A stretch of 64,000 nucleotides of DNA from the NCBI GenBank assembly GCA_015179125.1, contig WHVA01000415.1, positions 39,362-103,361 of the forward strand, in the 5' to 3' direction. Positions within the stretch are counted from its first letter, which is position 1. Each line of letters opens with the position of its first letter. The position numbers and the translations under genes were made by a program. The notes beneath the pieces were generated by a model, which made no database searches, was not told the DNA's origin, and saw nothing but the letters and a program-made list of their open reading frames with translations. The stretch is from Gautieria morchelliformis. Lineage: Eukaryota > Basidiomycota > Agaricomycetes > Gomphales > Gomphaceae. Shown in pieces: positions 49,100-60,645 of this stretch.

Positions 49100-49560
49100 G
49101 GACCAGACATGATAAGCCGCCCGTCGCCGGAAAAGTCAAGCGAATAGATTTCCTCCTGGTGCCCCTCGAACATGGTGTGGATGGGCTTCTTTGCGACATG
49201 CTAGACCTGCGAAAGCAGAAAAAAAAGAGGCAAAGTCAGCACCCATCACCGCACCCCGCCCGCTCCCCCACCCTCGCGAACACACCGCGCCACTCATGCG
49301 TATCTGTTTATCCTCGGCACCCATCATGAGGAGCTTCCCGCCGGGGCTAAATCACATGCTGCGGATATACAGGTCCCCGAGCTTCGCGCCGCGGCGTCGT
49401 CGACGAGCATCTCGAGCGAGGCGACAAAAACCAAAAAACGAATATGAATCTGACCAACACCGCATCAGCCCAACCACACAGAAAGAGAGACACAAAACTG
49501 CGGCACACCCTTGTTCCGCACCACGTCTTCGCGCCCGTCTTCGAGTTGTGCGATGCGCGG
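49100..49560 (-). pseudogene. Degenerate TUP1-like WD40 repressor fragment
   Basis: Fragments of the Tup1/Rco1 beta-propeller can be read on the minus strand in the right order but no longer in one frame: HNSKTGAKT (about 49550-49524), LVDDAAA (49415-49395), KLGDLYIRS (about 49391-49365), FSPGGKLLMMGAEDKQIR (about 49359-49304), then PIHTMFEGHQEEIYSLDF and DGRLIMSG (about 49184-49104). Breaks: a frame change between LVDDAAA and KLGDLYIRS, an in-frame TGA where the family has a cysteine codon (after YIRSM), and ATGAGT at the position of the expected GTGAGT donor after QIR. Upstream and downstream blades are missing. It is a partial, decayed copy; a working TUP1 presumably lies elsewhere. Confidence 0.82.
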
Positions 49561-50801
49561 CGTGTGCGTGTGCGCGTAGCACCCTGTGGGTCAGTCAGCA
49601 TGCGGCGTGGGAGGGCGAGGGACGCACCCTTCACTCGGTTGCCCCCCTGTTCTCGCGTTGTCACAAGCCTATGGTATCAATTGCCAACGCAGAGTACCGA
49701 TTGCTGAGCTGACTGACTCTGAGGCAGGGATCAACAGTCGAGAAGGATGTTATTATAGCCGCCAGAGGCACACCGCGACTGGGTTGTGGTGGTAGGAGTG
49801 AAAGCGACGGAGTCTGAAACAAAATGAACTTATAAGTACAAGTAGTACTAGCTGTACTTAGTACTATTCTAGTATATTAGTACGAGCATCGCTGTTACTA
49901 TAGCTCCCCGGATGCATTCTGGGTTGACCTCACATGGTCAAAGCACGTTTGAGAGCAATTGCTAGCAAGCACTCAACCAATTGGCACTAAAGCTTGTCAT
50001 CAAGGATGGAGGGTGACCAGAATCCGATACCTTCGAGGTAGGACACATGGTCGATTAGATTTGATGTCACTCCCGGGTATTTGGACGTTCACCTTGATCA
50101 TCGTGGAATCTGATTACTAACTAGTACCTTGCTTTATGTAGCCCTGTCTCAAACCATATCGGATCAGGATATGTATTCCGACCACAAACACCAAGCCCTA
50201 AAACGCGGTGACTGGGGTGGTATTAAAATATTAATGGTCAGCGTCTGCATACAACGTGAAGCTTGAAGCTTGAAGGAAGCTTGAAGTCTAGGCCGGCCGG
50301 CGACAATCTATGATCTAGTCGCACATAAGGGGAGGATAGAGAACAATGCCGGGTCGCAATGATAAATGATACTAGGCTGCCGCGCTCAGAATTCTCACCA
50401 CACTCCCAGGCGAGGGAGGCGCGTGTAACGCGTACTATCACTGGTTCTTCTTGGCGAGAATGTGTAAGAGGTCTTCAAGCAGATACTATTAATCGAGACT
50501 CAGATTGTTAACACAGCAAGCAAAGTAGTAGCTTACCGGCTGCGCTAAGGTTTATTATAAACCCATCCCATAAGTACTCTCAATCGGGGATAAGGTACTT
50601 ATCCAGGCAATACACGGAAAAGACCAAAGTCCCAGGAAATACCACGACGCATCTCACATTGATGTAATTAACGAAAGAATGTGCTGGCGCTGCAGGTCGA
50701 TCTTCACTGACCACTGAAAGAAGCGAAGCGTGACATATACGTAAGCCTGTCTATGTAAGCCCTGCACCTCTTCACCACCACCTTCTCTTCTCTTCTAAGC
50801 T
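49561..50801. other. Intergenic region upstream of DCP2
   Basis: 1.2 kb. It contains alternating tacaagtagtacta/gtacttagtactat-like simple sequence at 49832-49885, three close copies of gaagctt at 50260-50282, and a pyrimidine-rich leader (cctcttcaccaccaccttctcttctcttc) just before the DCP2 ATG. No gene recognised. Confidence 0.45.
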
Positions 50802-53375
50802 ATGGCGAGCACGTCTCAACCTATGCCAGGACCTAGTCCTACTTTTGACACCGAGCCCACCAACACGCCTGACCAATTTTCTTTTGAGAACGCCACATTC
50901 AATGAAGTCCTTGAAGATGTCTCTAGGTGCGCTTCCAGATAGACACCTGTGCCTAATCTAATTCACGATCTCTTGCAGTCGCTTTATCTTAAATCTTCCC
51001 GAGGGCGAACTGTCGGAGATAGAACGAGTGTGCTTCCAAGTCGAACAAGCGTGAGCATGAGTCCCTTGTAACTTACCATACATGTTTCATATCAATAATG
51101 TTACAGCCACTGGTATTACGAAGATTTCATTCGTGATCACAACGCCGCATTACCTTCGTTACCACTCAAGAAATTCTCAGAGATTCTCTTCCGTTCATGT
51201 CCACTTTTGCACCATTGGAGCCACGATCACGAGACAGCGTTCAACGGCTTCATGAACTATAAGACCCGCGTGCCAGTCTGCGGCGCCATTATGCTGAACG
51301 AGGCTCTGACCAAGGTGCGCCATCCCCCGTACAGGTGCTATTTGACATTTAGGGGCTATCTAGTGTGTTCTGGTCAAAGGTTGGAAGTCGTCTGCAGGAT
51401 GGGGATTTCCGAAAGGAAAAGTAAATGAGAACGAGGATGAAGCGTTGTGTGCAGTGCGAGAGGTGAGCGAATGCATATGCCATGCTTCAGACAGACTTAC
51501 CTGGTTATCAGGTAGCCGAGGAGACGGGGTATAACCTCAGTGGACAGATACGAGAGACCGATTGTATCAAATTATACGTCAAACAACAACCAATTACTCT
51601 ATTTGTTGTTCCCGACGTCCCCGAAGATTTCCCTTTCAAGACGCAAACTCGCAAGGAAATCAGCGTATGTTGTCGAAGGCCGTACATTATATATGACTGA
51701 TAGTTTCAACGTAGAAAATTGACTGGTTCAAACTGGCTGACTTGCCGACATGGAAGAAAAATGCTTCCGGCACCAGTAAATTTTATCTAATAACACCAGC
51801 TATCGGGTAAGGCATTTCAATGATAGAAAAGGCAGCCACTAACTGCTGTGCAGCCCTCTCAAGGCTATTGTACGGGATCTACGAAAGGAACGGAAGGCAA
51901 CAAAGCATCTGCAACAAGCGCCTCTGGTCCCCCAGGTTTCACTACGCGAAGCGGACGACCGCCTGATCGTTGAAGAATCAATGACGAGGGTCGCAGCGGA
52001 ATCACCTGTAACGACAGGGACTTCTTCCCGAAGTCAATTCGGAGAGGGGGAGGTGTATAGTTCTCAGTCTTCGTCAATCGATCCGCACACCCCCTCCATC
52101 CATGGGGATCTTGGGCCACGCACATCTGACGACGCCTTGATAGTTAAGCCTGAGTTTTCGACCCATCCCCAGGACATTACATTGGACGTAGAGCAGGAGG
52201 GCGTATCTGCAGACGCCTTGTTGCCGGGTGTTGATATTGATCCTCGGAGTCACTGGTCGCGACTTATGACCCGCCTGAACAACTCTGAGGAAAATTCGCC
52301 ACGGGGGACTCCACAAGCTTTGACGCCCACGCCTTCAATTACCTCTAAACCGACCAAAGCCGAGCCGCTACCAGGAACCACACCCCATACCACGGGAACG
52401 ATCAACCGAAGCATGCGTATGGGACCTTCTATTAAGGAACATCCTGGAGTCAGTTTGTCACAGAAAACGATAAATCAACGCCCAAATGTCGTGGCTCGGT
52501 CATCTCCTGCATCCTCACCGCCATGCCAACTGCAGCCTTCCGGTGTTGGAATGACGGAGACCGGCGTCGGGTCTGCCAGTCTTTCGTCCACGTCACCGCC
52601 AGCGGCCTCTTCTGTCGATGTGCTAGCCAAGCGAACGAAACAACTTCAGCTACTAGATTCTGTCTTGGCGGAGGAGTCGACCAAAGGCACACTCCCGCTC
52701 CCACCCAAGTCTGCCCATATCTTTGGTGCATATCCGCACACTTCAACAGGATTATTCCCAGACCAGGTTCGTATGCCAATCCGGCCTGCATCTGTCAATA
52801 TGGGCGCTCCACGAACCCTAAACACTCCTTATCATCATCAACCAAATGTTTCCATTTCTACTCTGGCAGGTGTATTACCAGTCCCAGCTCCGTTGCATCA
52901 TCAGTACACCCACCCTCCTCAAGGCCATCCTCCCCAGCTCCCGTTGCGGGGCAACGGACTGAGCACATTGGGGAGGCCCCCGACTTCCCCGTCGTCGCAA
53001 TTTCCTTTGACCTCGTATTCAGCCACCCACTTGCCTCCTTTCGACGCACATGCCATTGACGCTGCACACCGAGGACAGATGTTATCCATATTATCAGGCG
53101 AACCCTCAGGTTTGCGGTTTCCAAACGCTGGGGGTGGTTTTCGTCCAGGGAGCGCCTTTCATGACACAGGTACATAGTTGAACTTGTCTGGCAGAACTGC
53201 GTTAACCTTGTGCACAGGCGCCCTTTCTCCATCGTCCCATCGGAGTTTCTCGTCGATGTCCAGTATGGGGGCTGCGCCTCGGAGTGCGAACGCACATCTG
53301 CTGTCCATCTTGAACAATCCATCGACAGCGGGCACCGGGAGGATTAGCCCGGCCGCCGCGTCGGGGAGACAATGA
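50802..53375 (+). CDS. DCP2: mRNA-decapping enzyme Dcp2
   Basis: Nudix hydrolase that removes the m7G cap to start 5'-3' mRNA decay. Eight exons: 50802-50926, 50979-51050, 51107-51314, 51364-51462, 51512-51664, 51715-51806, 51854-53169 and 53218-53375, total 740 residues. The N-terminal Dcp1-binding domain (RFILNLPEGEL, FQVEQAHWYYEDFIRD) is followed by the Nudix fold. The Nudix box G-x5-E-x7-REVxEExG occupies about residues 153-175, beginning FPKGKVNENEDEA and continuing VREVAEETGY. Box B contains IDWFKLADLP. The C-terminal 450 residues are Pro/Ser/Thr-rich and end with HLLSILNN, a short helical leucine motif typical of Dcp2 tails that bind decapping cofactors. Confidence 0.95.
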
Positions 53376-53679
53376 TATGTCCACACGTTCTGTCGTTCTT
53401 TTGTTTGCTTGCTGTCCTTGATATCCACGCTTCATACGCTCATTATTGACCATCTTGTAGTTTTGTACGGATTTCTGTAGTTGGTTATACAGACATGAAC
53501 CGATTATATGCGGGAAGCGCCGAAATTTTTTTTTTCTATATTAGGAGATGACGTGACTGGTACCTAACCGGTCCTTTCTTTCCATTGCTTGCACCGTTCA
53601 GCGCCGGCAGCGCTCATGCTCGACTTCAGCTCACCTTGAATTAACTAGAGGACAACGCTCGTCCGTATATTGTATCATA

Positions 53680-55048
53680 ATGCTGTCGGGTTCGAGTATC
53701 AAAATTTTTTCAGGTTAGACTCACCTATTCTACCTCTTGAGTATGTGTGCTGAAGACTGTTGTCGGCAAGGTACTAGCCATCCTGAACTAGCAGAGATCA
53801 TAGCTCGCAGGCACGTCGTTTCTCTCGTAGCCTTGCATTCGAGCACTTTGACATCTGTTTTTCCCTTCTGCAGGATTGGCTTGCAATTGTCAAAAGCTGA
53901 GGTCACTCGTAACGGCGTCGGTGAGACAAACGTGCGCATCGTGGAGTCTGTTCGGGAGGACGACGTATATATCGTAAACACGGGATGCGGGGCGATAAAC
54001 ACGGCGCTAATGGAGCTGTGTATAATGATACACGCCTGCAAAATCGCGAGCGCAAAGCGGATCACGGCTGTCATTCCGCTTTTCCCGTATGCCAGACAGG
54101 ACAAGAAAGAGCGCAGTCGGGCGCCGATCACTGCGAAACTGGTGGCCAATATGCTGCAGCGGTCTGGGTGTGATCATGTCATTGTGGGTTTGGCAGTTTG
54201 TGCTGGCGGGGACGTACTTGTAACCTAATTGTTCGTGCCAGACAATGGATTTACATGCGTCCCAGATCCAAGGCTTCTTTGACGTGCCAGTAGACAAGTG
54301 AGTGAAACACCGGAGTGCTGTCAGTGGAGACTCGTTGACAACAGATTGGAAACTCGGGTGTTGCTCGCACGTAGCGTAAGTAGAGATCTGCAAAGGTTCA
54401 CATAGATAAATGAATACGTTCTGCAGCTCTATGCGGAGCCGTCGGCGCTTCACTACATTCGCACCCACTTCGAAATCGACAATCTCATCATTGTGTCACC
54501 AGACGCTGGGGGAGCCAAGAGGTATGTACGGAACTTGCCTAGCGGATCACATTCTCACAGATCTGGCAGGGCGACATCCATGGCAGACCGGCTGGGAGTT
54601 GATTTTGCGTTGTTTCACAAGGAGCGTAAGAAGGCGAACGAAGTATCGCGGATGGTGTTGGTGGGGCATGTGAAGGATAAGGTGGCGATCCTTGTAGACG
54701 ACATGGCGGACACGTGCGGAACCATCTGTTTGGCAGCCAAACAACTCGCAGAAGCCGGGGCAGCCGATGTGTACGCAATGGTAACCCACGGGATTCTGTC
54801 GGGGACGGCACTGGAAGCGATTCGAGCCAGCACGCTAAAGAAGCTGATTGTGACAAACACGATTCCGCAGGGTGAGAACCAGGCGAAGTGCGACAAGATT
54901 GAGGTGATTGATGTGGGGAATGTGCTTGGAGAGGTTATTCGAAGAAGCCACTACGGGGTAGGTCGTCATCACTGATTGCGGCGGATATGTGCTAACTGGG
55001 CCGACGCAGGAGAGCGTGAGTAAGCTGTTTACGGAAATTCCGTACTAA
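53680..55048 (+). CDS. Ribose-phosphate pyrophosphokinase (PRPP synthetase)
   Basis: Makes PRPP from ribose-5-phosphate and ATP for nucleotide, His and Trp synthesis. Exons 53680-53713, 53771-53810, 53874-54183, 54242-54297, 54345-54357, 54427-54521, 54570-54957 and 55010-55048 sum to 324 residues. The start [12 protein letters not shown] joins [13 protein letters not shown] through the first intron, so the ATG at 53743 is intronic. Signatures are the ATP-site [11 protein letters not shown], the PRPP synthase motif [14 protein letters not shown], and the PRPP loop [15 protein letters not shown]. Intron 2 (53811-53873) begins GCACGT; no GT donor fits. A 13-nt exon is needed to hold frame between VPVD and [10 protein letters not shown] and adds Lys-Leu-Glu-Thr-Arg. 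That exon is the least certain part. Confidence 0.92.
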
Positions 55049-55455
55049 GTAGGGTCGAGCCGTAGATGGCTAGCGCACAAGTTTCATTAGCCCGCATCAG
55101 TCGCCGTTTAGAGATATCCATATTGAATTCGAATTTATTTTCAAAGTTGAACTGATGAGAATCTGCTACATTTGGCTCTTGGAGTATTTAGTAGGCGCTG
55201 ATCCGACGCCGCTATTAGCGTTCGACCCGGCGTGCGCGAAGCTGAACTAACTGCCACCTTCTTTTCCTTCTCCTTCTCCTCCACCACCACCTCTGCTTCC
55301 GCACCCATCCAGCTAACCTTATTGTATTTCTCCCATGTTCTTGTGAATCCCTATCCTATCCCTAGGCCCTATCCCTCTTCCTTTCGGAGGTTTCTCCAGA
55401 GGTTTCTTTGCAGTCGAACCTCCTTTCTTTTCCCAGCATTGGCTCATGCAGTATC

Positions 55456-58400
55456 ATGTCCTCTGTCGCCATCCATGAGTCAAACCACACCACCTCCCAT
55501 TTCCACGTCAATACCGATTCTCTTTACCCCCACAGGGCCCCGCAGCATATCTCCAACGGTCATCTTCCGAACGGTCATCCTCCACATGATCCGTCCCCTC
55601 GCTCTCCTACGTCTACCAACTCACACAAAGATCGCGAAGTCGTCCTCGCTATCCCCTCCGTCGCCCTTGCTGGCTCAACCTTAGTCATCGGCAACGCGCA
55701 GAGCAGTAAGTCATCCGTCTCCGGGCTTTATCTATGCCACAGCGTTACATTTCCCTCAACCACCTCTGTCTAGCTTCCACCAGGTCTTGGACCTCTCTCA
55801 AGGTCGTCGGAGACGGCTCCTTCGGTACTGTCTGGTTGTGTGATTGGCACGGTACACTCCCTCCGAATACACCCCTGTCGCCTATGCAATGCGGCGCAGG
55901 TGCTCGGGCAGAGTGGTCGGGAAAGAGACTCGTGGCGGTCAAGCGGATGAAGAAAAAGTGGGAGGGTGGCTGGAACGAGTGTCGCAGACTAAAAGAGCTT
56001 GAGGTCCGTCCCTCTTATTTCCCTCCGCCTTCGTTCTGATCTCCATCCGCGCAGTCTCTGCGTGCCATCCCATCCCATCCCAATATCATCCCCCTCTACG
56101 ACTCCTTTCTCCTCCCGGACTCAAAGGAGTTGTACTTTGTCTTTGAGAGTATGGAGGGCAATCTATACCAATTAATCAAGTCGCGAAAAGGTAGACCACT
56201 TGCTGGAGGTCTTGTGTACTCCATATACAGCCAAGTCGTCAATGGTCTGCACCACATACATGCCTCTGGATACTTTCATCGTGATATGAAACCCGAGAAC
56301 CTTCTCGTGACGACCACCGGTCTTACAGACTACCCCTCTACATCACCTATCGCTCCACCCGGCGCCCCCGCCGAGAAGGATGTCGTCGTAATCATCAAAC
56401 TGGCTGACTTTGGTCTAGCACGTGAAACCCGTTCACGCCCCCCGTATACAGAGTATGTATCTACAAGATGGTATCGTGCGCCGGAGGTGTTACTACGCAG
56501 TCGAGAATACTCTAATCCTGTGGACATGTGGGCATTGGGCACCATTCTCGCAGAGCTGATTAACCTTAAGCCTCTTTTCCCTGGTGCCGGCGAGATCGAT
56601 CAGGTGGCACGGATTTGTGAAACGTTGGGTGACCCAAACCATAATTATGGTGTAGATGAACGAGGGCGGCTAATAGGGGGGGGGCTGTGGATGAAAGGTG
56701 TTCAGATGGCGAAGCAAGTTGGATTCAAATTCCCAGAGGTTGGTTGCATGGTCTTCACCATGACCTTTCCTTTACTCACGATGCCGTCAAACAGATCTTA
56801 CCAAAGCATTTTCGATCCTTCTTTGACCCGTCTATTCCTCCTTCTTTGATTGATTGCATCGAGGACCTTCTTCGATATGACCCGGAAGCACGGTTAACGT
56901 CCCAGCAATGTCTGAGCCACCCATACTTGACCGAAGCAAGTCATCGAACACAGGCTCTCCATCCTCCACTGCATATAACCACCACACCCACACCCAATCG
57001 CACACAGCGTACGCCGGTTTATTCAGACAGTCTCCCTTGCATCCCGCCTCGTGCGGTCCCTCCATCCCACTCACAGTCCCCTGCGCATTTGAGACCCGCA
57101 TTCAATGCTGTTGCGGGCCATGTTGATCCTTCTGCTCCTCAGCGTCTTCCAGAGGCCCCGTCACACCGCGTCCCATTCTACCCAAGCTCCGGGCATCACA
57201 GCCAGCTCTATGGTAGCCCGCAAGTCCACTTGATCGCATCTGAGTTCGGGCAACCGCGCGAGTACGATCTCCCGGCTGATGATTTGGCTAGTTATGGTCA
57301 TCGGACACCTCCATCGCCGAGTTCGTTGAACTCATTTCCGGTCATTGGAGGCCACGCGGGACGGATGCAGACCCGCTCCCCAGATACCTGGGGCATGGAC
57401 CTGGAGATTTCTCCTGCACCTGAGAGTCGTGATGCGACGTTCTCCGGGAGTCATGATTCACCTATGGAGGTTCCACAATCTCCTATTGTGCACTCGCTTC
57501 CTCCAGATGATGACCCGGTGGCAAGCCAGGACTACTCCCTAGGGCTCATGGATGAGGTTACGACGCCCATATCTTCGCACAACAAGCTCGGCAAGCTCGG
57601 GTCACTTGGTTTCGGCAAGAAACATAGCAAGTGGGCACTTCCATTATTCGGACATGGTGGGGACAAGCACCAGGCTAATCCCCTACCCCCCGTGGATGAA
57701 TTGAACGTCTCTTCGTCGCGTTCAACGCCCTCCCTCAAGCGTACTCAGACTAGCAGCACCGCTGATAGCCGATCCCTACCCGAAGTCTCACCTACGGGCC
57801 CGGTTATTCAATCTGCAGCATCAGCGGTGGATGCGAAGAAGCTCAAGAAAGAGCAGGAGCGACAGGCGCGAGACGCAGAGAAGGCACGGCGGGCACAGGC
57901 CGAGAAGATGCAGCGCGATCAAGCCCGTGCTGTAATGCAGAAGCGTAATCAAATGATCAAGCAGAACACTGAGGGTAGCGAGATTGATTGGCAGTCGACC
58001 CATTCGAGTATGCTTGCTGCCAAAGTGCGGTCCAGAATAACTGTCAAGGGCAAGCAGCGGGCAGACCCCAGTCTACCACCTGCCCTTGAGAGCGAAGAGG
58101 ACCACGAGGACTGGTTGTCGCACCGGAGCAAGGCGAGGCGGCGGGACCTCGACGACGACCACTCGATGTCTTCGTCAGAGGTTCACAGTATTAGCCGAAT
58201 GTCCATGATTTCGTTTGCATCCGGTGATAGTGATCCTGGGCCCGCGCGGACATTCCGCCAACGACCTGCCCACAGTGCATATAATTTGCCCCGGGCAACG
58301 TCAATTTCCTCTCTACGAACATCTTCTGGTCGAGGATTCTCGCCGTCGGCAAGATCTTCGAATTCATTCGATCGTCAGTTTGTCCGGGAATTTCACGAAC

Positions 58401-58916
58401 GTGCAACGTTCGAACCTGCGATGTCTGACACAGGATCGCCGCCCCCCATCCACGACCTGTCGATCTCCCCTACACAGTCACATGCGCATTGGTCTCCAAA
58501 CAGTCCTGACCAGGTATATCATCAACAGACTGGTGGTCAGCCCAATGCTACAGGCAGCCTGGCTGCACGACGACTGCACGATTCGCGTTTGATGTCGTTG
58601 CCACCCATCACGTCTCTTCAGCCGCATTCGTCTCAACCCAGTCCTTACGAGCCCGGTTCAACGTCGCATCCATCCAGTCCATACCCTGTTCCACACTCCG
58701 CCGTAAATCCCATGTTTCAAGTGGTACGGTTTTTCTTATCGCATCCTCACCATTGATGTACTGACCTTTATCCAGCCGCCGTTTCCGTCACCGCCCATAC
58801 TTCCTACGCATCATCCAAGTTCACAACAGGGCGCTTTGCCACCCTTCTCGCATCTGCTGTCTGTCGCTGACCAGCAACGGCCGCCATCATCACTTGAACA
58901 GCGTGAAACTCAGTAG
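55456..58916 (+). CDS. Ime2/RCK-type Ser/Thr protein kinase
   Basis: CMGC kinase of the MAK/ICK/Ime2 branch, in fungi linked to meiosis, mating and morphogenesis (Ustilago Crk1 is the basidiomycete example). Five exons: 55456-55705, 55774-56003, 56055-56738, 56795-58723 and 58776-58916, 1077 residues. An 80-residue Ser/His/Pro leader precedes the glycine loop VVGDGSFGTVWLCDW. Then come the ATP-lysine VAVKRMKKKW, the catalytic loop HRDMKPENLL (Asp about 237), DFGLARE, and the dual-phosphorylation motif TEY (Thr292/Tyr294) in YTEYVSTRWYRAPEVLL. About 30 residues are inserted between HRD and DFG (TDYPSTSPIAPPGAP). The C-terminal 650 residues are disordered with a Lys/Arg/Glu-rich coiled-coil segment near 670-720. 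The start MSSVAIHESN at 55456 is the first ATG in frame with the conserved region. Confidence 0.88.
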
Positions 58917-59322
58917 AGCTACCACCCTCGTTTTTCTCTAATTTTTTCTCTCTCTATTTCTTCTTGTTGCCTTTGACGTATATTGTCTCCAACCTCATCT
59001 CGTTTGTTTTGGGATCGTCCATCTCCGAGCTCTTCTCATCTCCCACGGCATTAACCCCTTTACCCCCTCAAGGATTCGGAGTACTACCTAAGCCAATAAC
59101 TAATAACCCAGTCCTCACAGCGTCCTATTGTTCAAATTGCACACCCGCTGTGGAGCGCCGTCGAGAGTATAAACGGAAGCGCTACCGCAGCTGGTTCGGT
59201 TCTCGCGCAAAAGCTATAATAGCCATGTATTGTTTGTATAAAAACACATGCTGGCATTCTACTGTAACTGTCAAATATGACGTGATACAAAGAGTTATAT
59301 TTGCATGCGGGACGGGACAGAA

Positions 59323-59991
59323 TCAATGATGGCTTGCATTCCGTTCGAAACGTATGCCGCTGATACAGTCCAATGAATAAGTGACGTATCCCACCCAAGA
59401 ATACTAGCTGTACTTGCCAATACCTGGTTTCGGCAAGGCGCTCACTCAGTACTCTCATCCAAGAGATGTCACGGCTTACTCACCCGCAAGGCTTTGGACC
59501 CGGCTTATCCTGAAAACCGGCGTGTTGAGGTTTTCATGTGAGGTGTCATTACAGAGACGTACATACCAAATTGATAAAGATCTTTGGATGACCTAATGGA
59601 CCTCCACCTAAAAGACAAGACTCCATCAGAACAAGATGATCCTAAAGCACGGACAAAAGGACGCACCTCCGTCACATACTGCTCGACGACCATCTACGAG
59701 ACGAACCGGCTCATTATTGATGAGCTCCATGGCACTGAGAGGTGCGGGCTGAAGATCCATGGCAGTCTGTTCGAAGCGGGGAGCGCTTTCAGGGAGGGGG
59801 CGCAAGCGCTGTGACGTTGACCAAGGAGCTGCGCGGTTTGGGGCCTGTGGTGCGGGGTGTGCAGGAACGGCCTGCGGTGAAATGGCGGGAGAGGGAGTTG
59901 GCAATTGCGTATATGATGGTGGTGGAATAGAAGACGAGGAACGAATATAGAGATTGATCTGCGCAGGACGCAGGAATGCTCTGCGTAACAT
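59323..59991 (-). CDS. NDUFS6-like zinc subunit of mitochondrial complex I
   Basis: Accessory subunit of NADH:ubiquinone oxidoreductase (13-kDa, zinc-binding). Exons 59991-59667, 59607-59567, 59509-59484, 59423-59418 and 59359-59323 sum to 144 residues. The N-terminal 40 residues (MLRRAFLRPAQINLYIRSSS) look like a mitochondrial presequence. The conserved end is [20 protein letters not shown] followed by PGPKPCGYCGIRFERNASHH, with zinc ligands Cys (CDGG), His (GHP) and the CGYC pair. The second cysteine of CGYC is supplied by a 6-nt exon (59423-59418) followed by a GC-AG intron (59417-59360). Without that exon both the Tyr and the ligand disappear. It is convergent with the Ime2-like kinase. 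Confidence 0.88.
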
Positions 59992-60124
59992 GCTCTATCC
60001 ACTGAGAACAATTTGACTCCGCGGCAGTCGATGAAACGACGGCAGTCACGGAGGCTTACTAATAAATTTGCACGTTAGACAAGCAAATTTGTAGAGGTGA
60101 GTTCTAGACATTATAAACCTATGT

Positions 60125-60410
60125 TTCACGCTTGTGTTTTCGTGGTTTTTTCAGAGGTTTTTTCGTCAGCGAAAATGAGTGGAAAATGCCAATCGTGAAA
60201 CGGGTTGATCCCGGCAGTAAAAAAAGTTACATTGACTATATACAGTACTAAGTCCTAAGGGACCTTTCTATTGCCCGAGAAACGCCATGAAAAATGCGAT
60301 CAAAAACGCGGCGAAAGGGCCTTCGGCAGCGCTTTTGCAACTCACGTTTTTCTCAAAAACGTCGTGAAGATAACGACGAAAACGCCACGAAAACGCACTT
60401 GAAGCATGTG
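60125..60410. repeat. Imperfect inverted repeat rich in aaaacg/cgtttt
   Basis: A left arm containing cttgtgttttcgtggttttt (about 60130) is mirrored by a right arm ccacgaaaacgcacttgaag (about 60383-60402). Between them are several short palindromes such as cgtttttctcaaaaacg (60345-60361). There is no coding frame. It could be a small non-autonomous inverted-repeat element or just low-complexity sequence. Confidence 0.4.
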
Positions 60411-60645
60411 CATCAAACAGTAACTTGCTGAATGGGTTAGTTTATCTATCTTGATGGGTTCATATTGTATTTCGGTATCTCACGGAAACTCCGGGCCATA
60501 TCTATGTTAGCAGGGACTCATCTGTATTCGCGAGAGCAGCCAAAAGCATTGTAGGCCTATGTAGGTGTTTGTAGGCGTTCGATCCCTTGAACGATCAGTA
60601 TTCAAATCGTGAAGGTACAATAAAGGTCATCTTACAGCAGCGCCG

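Noticed and set aside
53743-53770. ATG at 53743 as start of PRPP synthetase
   Set aside because: It lies in an intron; the true first exon (53680) supplies IKIFSG, which is conserved before TSHPEL.
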